A stretch of 23,990 nucleotides of DNA from Brevipalpus yothersi (lineage: Eukaryota; Arthropoda; Arachnida; Trombidiformes; Tenuipalpidae): contig QZCP01000536.1 in NCBI GenBank assembly GCA_003956705.1, forward strand, positions 1 through 23,990, given 5' to 3'. Under the pieces are notes generated by a model. That model saw nothing but the letters and a program-made list of their open reading frames with translations. It was not told where the DNA came from and made no database searches. Below, piece by piece: positions 16,566 to 23,990 of this stretch. The position numbers and the translations under genes were made by a program. How positions within the stretch are numbered: the first letter of the stretch is position 1; each line of letters starts with the position of its first letter.

Positions 16566-17154
16566 GATATATCACTTGATCCGATCGGATAAAGTTCAGT
16601 GAGAGTGATTTTTCCTATGTAAAATCTGGTATGTCTCTAACTACTGAACGGAAAGAGATAGAGCTCTGAGATTTTTAATTTAAGCACTAGTATTTTTGGC
16701 TATATCTATCTAGGCGATCATGGGAATCGAAAAATAATGATCCCTATGGAGTCTAGTTTTCTAGGAGAATCTCAAGGTATACCCCAAATGTTATTCCTAG
16801 GCTATAATGATATGGAATAATTGCATAAATCATAGAAATGTATGATTTAAACAAGTTCCACCTGGAATATGATAATTAGGGATCTTGATTGATTATGATC
16901 ATCAATCTTTTCACTACGTGATGGTCCATGACCTGAATATTTGTGTATCTACTGTGATTACTGATGAGAAATCGAGCCTTGAAGAGGCCTAATGGTGAAT
17001 ATCTAATGTAGGTCAAGAGAAGCTACAAATTTTTGAGGATTTTCCCGAAAAATCGAAAACAAAAAACATCCTAGGGCATTGAAAAAGAGCATAAGAAGCA
17101 CATAGAGCAATCAGAATTATTCATTGAAGCAAAAATACCTGATTAAAGTGCATC
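16566..17154. other. Spacer right of Gag-only element
   Basis: AT-rich, no gene visible. It is the right side of the pre-insertion locus and may include the promoter of the chromodomain gene. Confidence 0.3.
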
Positions 17155-17628
17155 ATGGGTGAATCGAAAGTAAGTTTCTCTATCTATTTCTATTAATATG
17201 AAAAATTCATTAATCTCAACCCTTTTTCTCTGCAGAATTCCAATCATTTCCCAGTAGAGAAGATTATTGACCACCAAGAAAGACGAGGAAAAACATACTT
17301 CAAAGTTGAATGGGTTGGGTATGGACTCAAAGATGCTTCTTGGGTGGCGAAGAAGCATTGTCGAGTGTTAGGCTCATCAAAAAATATTTTAATGAGAAGA
17401 TAGAGTTGGAGAGAAATTGGTTGAAAGAGAATAGAGAAAGAGAGAATAGAGAGCAAGAGGAAAGAGTATTTTGATGAAGCTCTTCATGATATCAAGCTTC
17501 CTCCTCTTCTCCCTCTCAATCTCACTCAATCGGTCATAAATGACCATACATTGTTCTTTCTCTCGGCTGATGAGATCGAGCAGTGTATTCTCGATCTTGA
17601 TTCAGGCGAGATAGATTTTTCATTTTAA
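17155..17628 (+). pseudogene. Small chromodomain protein gene, frameshifted
   Basis: Exon 1 (17155-17169, MGESK) ends at GTAAGT. The intron runs 17170-17235 and ends TTTTTCTCTGCAG. Exon 2 encodes a chromodomain: VEKIIDHQERRGKTYFKVEW, then VGYGLKDASWVAKKHC. The usual final helix (LIKKYFNEK) is present but in a different frame from about 17362-17372 on, so the first frame stops at 17401. A third frame carries a further acidic tail (KLPPLLPLNL..., SADEIEQCILDLDSGEI) to a TAA at 17626, overlapping an AATAAA. Two shifts therefore separate three coding pieces. The intact domain would bind methylated-lysine histone tails, HP1-like. It is probably a recent pseudogene or has assembly errors; a retrotransposon origin is less likely because of the intron. 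Confidence 0.7.
17170..17235 (+). other. Intron of chromodomain gene
   Basis: 66 bp, GTAAGT...TTTCTCTGCAG, keeping the frame. Confidence 0.7.
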
Positions 17629-17632
17629 TAAA
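17627..17632 (+). terminator. Polyadenylation signal AATAAA
   Basis: Canonical signal overlapping the last stop of the chromodomain gene. Confidence 0.55.
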
Positions 17633-17689
17633 TAATTTTGAAGATGACTCATCATCGTTTCTCATCATCAATTTCATCCTCATTTCATC

Positions 17690-17739
17690 ATATACCTCAT
17701 CCAACACCGCGCTTTCGCACGGTGTTGGATGAGGTATAT
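17690..17739. repeat. 20-bp perfect hairpin with GC-rich loop
   Basis: Arms 17690-17709 and 17720-17739 are perfect reverse complements (ATATACCTCATCCAACACCG). The 10-base loop CGCTTTCGCA can pair two more bases. It lies between the chromodomain gene and the F-box array. Confidence 0.95.
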
Positions 17740-17832
17740 TGATTCTACTAATAACAATTCTAGTTTTGTTTCAATTATTCGACTTAAATGTGAAGTGACT
17801 CTCTTCAATCATACACAAAGAATTAGAAGTAT

Positions 17833-18936
17833 CTAAGCACCAAAAGAAACAATGTGGAGAATTGATTTCTGAGCTGGAGTCCAGACATCAAATCTAATCA
17901 GTCCAAGGCAAGGTAAAATCTCATTGATGATTTCAAGATACGCATCTGAGCAAAATTCGGCGAAGAGAAATCCAATAACTCCACCACTATCCAATGGAAA
18001 TTCAAGACCACGCTTGAAATTTTCAAGAGACATCGAGATATCCTGTCTTGATTTGAGTCCTGGATTGATGACACGAGTGGCAGCCCTCACTCTCTTACCA
18101 GCAAAAGCTATCGGGATCTCTTCTACTGGTCGTGGCTTTATTCCCCATAGATTCGTTAGAAGAGTTGAGGCTATGGGTAAATCCCGACTATCGTCAATCA
18201 GCACTCCTCCAACAAGAGTGGTATTGGATTTTGCTATAAGCTCTTTGATCTCTTCTAATCCTTCATTGTATTTGAGCCATAAAGTACTCAAGTATAAGAC
18301 AGATCTGATCGGGAACTCCGAGTCATTTACATCTGGTCTTGGGCTTTGAGGATCAGACCAATCAGTAATTATTATCTTAAGTTCTGTAATGGAGCGACTG
18401 ATGTGGAAACCTTCAAAAAATGAGTAGGCCCTACGCTGCTCCCAATTTATGTCAGAGAAAACTTCTCTTGAAGAGACTGTAGAAAATTTCTCAGTGCTAA
18501 CACTGGAAGCTCCAAAACTTCCCAAGAAGTCATGATCAAACGAATATCTGATGAGGATCGTAGGATAGTCAAATATCATTCTATCCAATATATGAGCAAA
18601 CTCCTCGCTATATCGTATGAGAGATAGGCTAGGCAGACATCTGATATCTCTGGTTAAGAAATCCCGCACGAAACTGTCATTTTTGAACTTCGGTAATTGC
18701 CAACAATCTGGCTTCCTTGCAAAATACCAATAATGAGCTCTGTCTTTCAATGGTTTTACCGTTCCGTTAGATTGCACTCTGTTCATCATTCGGTTTTCAA
18801 TGATGATCTCTTCTATCTTTTCCTCTTCTTCTGTTTCTAGATCTTGAATAAATTGGAGAAAATTATTCAAATACAAATACATCGATAATCAATAAGCAAC
18901 GATGCTAAAACTTACCCGACTTATATGAGTCGTCGG
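17833..18936 (-). pseudogene. FBXO22-like gene copy 3, F-box exon missing
   Basis: Third member of the tandem array. Micro-exon 18916-18936 (21 nt) is flanked by CTCCTTCAG and GTAAGT; exon 3 runs 18842-17833 with its acceptor at TTTATTCAAG. Exon 3 is intact (336 codons) and carries the family motifs: YWYFARKPD, GFHISRSITELKIIITDWSD, PRPVEEIPIAFAGKRV, LDSGGVIGFLF, and the end SILHIVSFGA. The first exon with the F-box should lie some 300 bases upstream but is absent; instead the 3' flank of copy 2 starts near 19168. Without the F-box it could not join an SCF ligase, though the FIST-C-like part could be made from another start (an ATG at 18882 lies in the expected intron). Either a truncated gene or one with an unrecognised first exon. 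Confidence 0.75.
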
Positions 18937-19556
18937 CTGAAGGAGAAGTGGATCAGATTCAATCAGTCTACGAGTTTATCGGAGAAGAAATTCCCTGGAA
19001 AATAGACTGCTTCAATATCGAGAACGATCTGAAAAACTGATGAGCCTGTTGAGAGAAATTGTTCCTCGCTTTATCAGCTTTCTATAAAGCCTATCGCTAG
19101 CATGAATAGCATTTCGTTTAAATTAATTAACATTATTCACTAAAATGTGAATAGAATCTGGGTCAGGGAACATCGCACATTCTACGATAGTGAATTTTTC
19201 GTAATTTTGAATTCTCAACAAATCGGCACCAAAATTGCCGAAGAGAAACAGAATACAAATCCTATCATGTTCACTAATTAATCTTGCAAAAAAGTGTTTG
19301 CGTAGAAAAATTCGCATTTCTCAAAAAATTTCAGTGTTGAGAGAGCAAATTCATTCAGATATTTCGGTTTTTACAATTTTTCAGTCCAAAAATATTCGAG
19401 AGCGATCATAAATTGATACTACTCAAAATTTTAACGAAGTTCCCACCTTGGTGATAAATGGCTCACCAGAATCTTCTCTTGTTCAAGTTTTTGAATTTCA
19501 GATTTCTGGTAAATCAAGTCCCACAATACTCAGAAACCAAAATATTCACCAATTAA
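18937..19556. other. Junction of copy 3 with the duplicated unit of copy 2
   Basis: About 18937-19165 is remaining intron or unique sequence. From about 19168 to 19556 it matches 21799-22182, the 3' flank of copy 1. No F-box exon is visible. Confidence 0.7.
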
Positions 19557-21133
19557 TCAAAACCAAACAATATGAATGACTGGATGAGAATTCCGCTTCT
19601 TTTCGTTGTAATTGACCACTCTCTCGTGACGTAGTTTAATTAGTCTGAGGTGGGGGAAAAACTCATAGATTCCTGGACATACATATGGATGATTTCCATT
19701 AGAGAGAAATCCAATCACTCGATCACTATCAGTTGATTCAACACCGAGATTCAGCTTGAAATTTTCAACGGACTGTCTCGGGTCAATGTGCCGATTAAAC
19801 ATGCAGGTTGCAAACTTGACACCTTTACCAGCGAAAGTTATCGAATTCTCTGGGGTAAATTTTGGTTCGGTCTCACCTGGATTCACAATAAAAATCTTCA
19901 AATAACACAGGCCCAAACTTTTGCTCTTTAGGAATCCTTGTAAGGAACTAGAGTTGGATTCTCCAAGAAGCTCCTTGATCTCTTCTAATCCATTCAATGG
20001 CTTGCCTGATTCGGTGCCAAAGTACAGCATGAACTTGATCGGAAACTCCGAGTCATCCACATCTGGCCTCGGACTTTGTGGATCAGACCAATCAGTGACA
20101 ATTATCTTCAGACCTGGAATAGAGCGGCTGATGTGGAGACCTTCAAACATTGAAACGGTAGGGGATTGGTCCTTGAACAATTTCCAGAAAACTTTCTTTC
20201 CAGAAGTTGATGAGGAAAACTTCTCAATTTCCTTATTGGAGACTCTGAGGCCTCTCAAGGAATCAACAACATGAGAACATTTGATGAGTAGCGACTGAAA
20301 GTCAACCCTTCCACAAAGTGGTCAAAACCGTTTAAATAACTGTATCGTATTAGAGAGAAGCCTGGTAAACACCCAACATCGGTTGTTAAAAAATTCTTCA
20401 CAGCATCGTCTATTTTGAATCTCGGTAGTTGATAGGCATCCTGTGTCCTCAAAAAGTACCAATACTCAAGGGATTCAGCCACAGAATCGGAGAAAGCTTT
20501 GCTTTCGACTCCATTCATTTTTCGATTTTCAATAAGAAGCAGCCTCTTTTGTTGCTTAGCCTTTTTTCCTGGATTTTCCAAGGAAGACTTAAGAGATTAC
20601 TAAAATGTAATTGGTTGAGAAAATTTCTTGTAATGATGACCAAACTTACCCATTCTATGCTCGTTAGAGGCTGAGAAAGAAATGGATATATCATAATTAC
20701 TTCGTTGGTTAATTGAAAGGAGAGCTCTTGGGTTCGAGAAGAGTTCAATGAAGAGGTTAAGCTGAGAAGCCATGCAATAGTTCTGTGAAGGAAAGATTTG
20801 AGCAATATTCTCCCAAACACCATAACTAATGCATATTGCGATGCTATCATGAGGATAGAAGCTGAATCAATGAGGATCAAACGAAGCTTTCCTCCGAATG
20901 CTCAATCAATCAGGTTATATAGAAGTTTCTCAATCAAGTTTCCAACACTTACCTGATCTCCAATTTTCCCTTTTGAGAATTACCCGACATCCATCGATTG
21001 CCGGACACTTTTCAAACCGTCGCAAGGCAGACTCACGCCATGCTCGACAAACAAACTGACATTGATCGATATCAAACAGTCTTAAGAATTCGAACACTTT
21101 ATCAATGATGATAGGCTGTTTTAAGGCATCCAT
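19557..21133 (-). pseudogene. FBXO22-like gene copy 2, frameshifted
   Basis: Same three-exon plan as copy 1: exon 1 21133-20953 (F-box, IIIDKVFEFLRLFDIDQCQF then VCRAWRESALRR), donor GTAAGT; micro-exon 20670-20650; exon 3 20568-19557. Compared with copy 1, a net 7-base loss near 20291-20300 (just after GAGTAGCG on the plus strand) shifts the frame, so translation would end at 20255. The remaining part, from RGLRVSNKEIEKF to HIVWF, is open in the second frame. Coding length totals 1214, not a multiple of three. A short F-box-only product of about 170 residues might still be made. Confidence 0.85.
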
Positions 21134-22182
21134 TCTTAGTAATCAATTTTATGTTGATTTATATGATGGATACCTGAGAGAGAAATTGATTGAACAAGCT
21201 ACCAAACTTTGTCAAATGAGCGAAACAACTCAACTGTTATCATGATCAATAATTTTTGCAAGTCACATGATGAGAATGAGGGTACTTTTTCATGATCACT
21301 TTTCAATGACAAGGCCTAAAAACTCGCCTCTTATCTTTCAAGGCCAGCTGACTCATATATTGAAAGTAAATTAAATAAATACCTACATTTATTAATGATG
21401 TTTGACCAGCATTACAATTGATGAAAGCATTTTAAGGTGCACTCTCTCTCCCTCTATGGATGTGTGAAAATTTCTCGTCCCTCGATGTATTAATATGTTT
21501 CAACTATCAATCTACTCTTCGAGCATACTTACGAAAAATTTTTATAGAACTAAGAATGAGCATGAAAAAAATTTGTAAACACAATTGCTAAACAACTTAG
21601 CCAGCAAAAATATCTCTCCCACAGTCACTTTCAATTATAACAGATCATTGACAAATTGAAAAAGCAAACATGAAATCAATTTACTGGATCGGATATCATT
21701 TATTAGCTTTAATTTTTGCACAAAATTGTGAGTTCCTCAACTATTGTTTTCTGGGGATGAGATATTTCATCATGTCTCAAGGAGAATATGAAAACTGAAC
21801 GTCGCATATGCTACAATAGTGAATTTTTCCAAATTTTCAATCCTCCACTAATTGCCACAAAAATTTTCCAAGAGAAACAGATAGAAAATCCTATCATGTT
21901 CAACAATTGATCCTGGAAAAAAGTGTTTGTGTGGAGAAAAATTCGCATTTCTCAATAAATTCTGGTGTGGAGAGAGCTAGTCCGTTCATATATTTCAGTC
22001 CAAAATTATTCAGAGAGATCATGATTTGATTACTACTTGAATTTTTAACGAAGTTCCTATCTGGGTGATAGATAGCTCATTAAAACGTTCTTTTGATTAA
22101 GTCTTTCGATTTCAGAAATTTCGAGCAAATCAAGTGAATTCAAGTCCCACAATACTCAGAAACCAAAATATTCATCAATTAA
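21134..22182. other. Spacer between copies 2 and 1
   Basis: 21134-21330 resembles 23768-23990 (upstream flank/promoter); 21799-22182 resembles 19168-19556 (downstream flank). No other gene is seen in the middle part. Confidence 0.6.
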
Positions 22183-23767
22183 TCAAAACCAAACAATATG
22201 GAGAACTGAATAAAAATCCCACGAATTCTTGTTATAACCAACCACATCGTAGTGACGTAGTTTAATCAGCCGAAGGTAGGGGAAAACCTCATTTAAAACT
22301 CCTGAAGGTACATCCGACATATCTCCATTGGAGAAGAATCCAATCACTCGATCACCATCAATTGGAAACTCAAGATTCAGCTTGAAATCTTCGAGACTTT
22401 TCTTGGTATCAAGTTCAAAAGAAATCACGAGGGTTGCAAACTTGACTTCTTTACCAGCGAAAGCTATCGAAACCTCGGGGGCAAGTTTTGGTCGGGCCTC
22501 ACCTGGTTTAACAATGAAGATCTTCCTATGAAACCTATCCTCACCATCACGAGTTAGGAATCCTTGTAAGAAATTAAAGTTGGACTCTCCAAGAAGCTTC
22601 TTGATCTCCTCTAATCCATTCAAAGGCTCAGTTGATCCGAAGCCAAAGTAGAGCATGAACTTGATCGGAAACTCCGAGTCATTCACATCTGGCCTCGGAC
22701 TTTGTGGATCAGACCAATCAGTGATTATTATTTTAAGACCTGGAATAGAGCGGCTGATATGGAGACTTTCAAACATTGAAAAGGCTCTGGACCTGTAGTC
22801 TGACAATTTCCAGAAATTTTTCTTTTTAGAAGTTGGCGAGGGAAACTTCTCAATTTCTTTTTCAGAGGCTCTGTGGCCTCTCAAGGAATCATATACATAC
22901 GAATATTTGATGAGTAGCGTAGGATGATCAAAAGTCATCCCTTCCATAGGGAAATCGAAATTCTCATCATATCGTATTAGAGAGAAGCCTGGTGAACATC
23001 TAACACCGGTTGTTAAAAAATTCCGCAAAGCATCGTCTATTTTGAATCTCGGTAAGCGATAGAGATCATGTGCCCCCAAAAAGTACCAATAGTAAACAAT
23101 GTCATCCACGAGATCAGTAGAAGCATTGTATTCGACTCCGTTGATTTTTCGATTTTCAATGACGAGTAGCCTCTTTTGTTGCTTAGCCTTTTTTCCTAAA
23201 TATCTCAGGAAGATGGAAGTGATTACTCCGATATATTTGATCGAGAAAATTCAGACAATCGTTACCAAACTTACCCATTTCATTAAAGTCAGAGGCTGGG
23301 GAAGAAATAAAATGTGTCTGGATCAGTTTGTCAGTTTATTTTAAGGAGAGTTCATGGGTTGAAGAATGAAGAATCAATATAGAGGTATAGCTGAGAAACC
23401 ATGGAAGAGTTCCGTGAGAGAGGGACTTGACCAATATTCTCCCTAACACCTTAATCCATGCATATCGCGATGCTATCATGTGGAAAGGAACTGAATAAAT
23501 GAGAATAAAATGAAGCTTTTCTTCACTTCCGAGTACTCAATCATCCAGAGTACATGAAAGTTTCTTGACAAGCTTCTGACACTCACCTGATCTCCAAGAT
23601 TCACTTTCGAGAATCACCCGACATCCATCGGTTGCTGGACACTTCTTGAGCCGTCGCAAGGCAGACTCACGCCATGCTCGACAAACATACTGACACTGTT
23701 CGATATCAAGCAGTCCTAAGAATTCGAACACTTTATCAATGATGATTGACTGTTGTAAGGCATCCAT
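22183..23767 (-). CDS. FBXO22-like F-box/FIST-C protein, intact copy 1
   Basis: Predicted substrate-recognition subunit of an SCF ubiquitin ligase. Exon 1 23767-23587 (181 nt; donor GTGAGT), micro-exon 23295-23275 (21 nt; TTCTTCCCCAG...GTAAGT), exon 3 23195-22183 (acceptor GATATTTAG). The sum is 1215 nt, 404 residues. Residues about 8-45 are an F-box (IIIDKVFEFLGLLDIEQCQY, VCRAWRESALRR). The middle holds HISRSIPGLKIIITDWSDPQ and FPIKFMLYFG, and the end has SIAFAGKEV (310-318), VIGFFSNGD and VLHIVWF, in the order seen in the FIST-C-like part of animal FBXO22. The overall assignment rests on motif order, not alignment. FBXO22 is usually single copy, so a tandem array is notable. Confidence 0.8.
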
Positions 23768-23990
23768 TTCTAGTAATCAAGTTTATATTGGTTTATATTG
23801 TCTAAGTCCCTGCGAGAGAAATTTATTTAATGTATTTTCTAATTACTTGCGAGAGGAATTAATTCAACAAACCAACAAACTTTGTCAAATGAGTGAAGTA
23901 ACTTATCTGTGATCATAAATTATGATCCATAATTTTTGCAAGTCACCTGATGAGAATGAACCAACTTTTTCTTGATCACTTCTCAATGAC
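23768..23990 (-). promoter_or_regulatory. Upstream flank of copy 1
   Basis: Non-coding and similar to 21134-21330 upstream of copy 2, including AATTTTTGCAAGTCAC and TTGATCACTTCTCAATGAC-like blocks. The conservation extends to the window edge, so the duplicated unit includes the promoter. Confidence 0.6.

Noticed and set aside
18842..18882. ATG at 18882 as the real start of copy 3
   Set aside because: The first codons lie in the sequence that is intron 2 by comparison with copies 1 and 2; the conserved acceptor is at 18843-18844.
19123..19317. Minus-strand ORF as a missing first exon of copy 3
   Set aside because: It lies in the duplicated 3' flank of copy 2 and shows no F-box motif.

Overview
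The window looks like nuclear DNA of an animal, most likely an invertebrate with a compact AT-rich genome. The reasons are short introns with GTAAGT/GTGAGT donors and pyrimidine-rich acceptors, F-box genes, a chromodomain, many (GA)n/(CT)n microsatellites, and Ty3/gypsy-type and pogo-type transposons. I cannot name the species. Most of the window is mobile-element DNA, and the host genes are largely one expanded family.

Region 1 (1-4554) is the 3' part of an env-bearing retrovirus-like element. It has a long intact Env-like ORF (open through position 1 to 2433). Next comes an unusual ORF (2592-3902) joining two CCHC zinc knuckles to a DEDDh 3'-5' exonuclease domain with all five catalytic residues. 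A 55-codon ORF (3889-4056) overlaps the end of it. Each of these has a good splice-acceptor sequence at or just before its ATG, which suggests separately spliced messages as in complex retroviruses. The following 500 bases look like U3/LTR or 3' UTR, with direct repeats, palindromes and a 17-bp perfect hairpin. This exonuclease-bearing env element is the best candidate for something undescribed.

Region 2 (4555-9140) is a graveyard: a minus-strand gypsy RNase H piece joined head-to-head to a plus-strand integrase piece; a fragment of an F-box gene; a broken gypsy protease-RT stretch; and a pogo-like transposase with one internal stop and an Asp-to-Asn change at the second catalytic position.

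Region 3 (9141-11977) has an 18-bp minisatellite with higher-order structure, weak coding traces, another F-box gene fragment and GA-rich tandem repeats.

Region 4 (11978-16565) is a complete LTR retrotransposon on the minus strand: 200-bp LTRs almost identical to each other, a tRNA-like primer binding site, a polypurine tract, a Gag ORF with a CCHC knuckle and one unrecognised ORF, but no reverse transcriptase or integrase. It therefore looks like a non-autonomous, Gag-only element.

Region 5 (16566-23990) holds a frameshifted small chromodomain gene, a 20-bp perfect hairpin, and a tandem array on the minus strand of FBXO22-like genes (F-box plus FIST-C-like domain). One copy (22183-23767) is intact with three exons. 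One (19557-21133) has the same exons but a small deletion that shifts the frame. One (17833-18936) lacks its F-box exon because the repeat unit of its neighbour begins inside its first intron.
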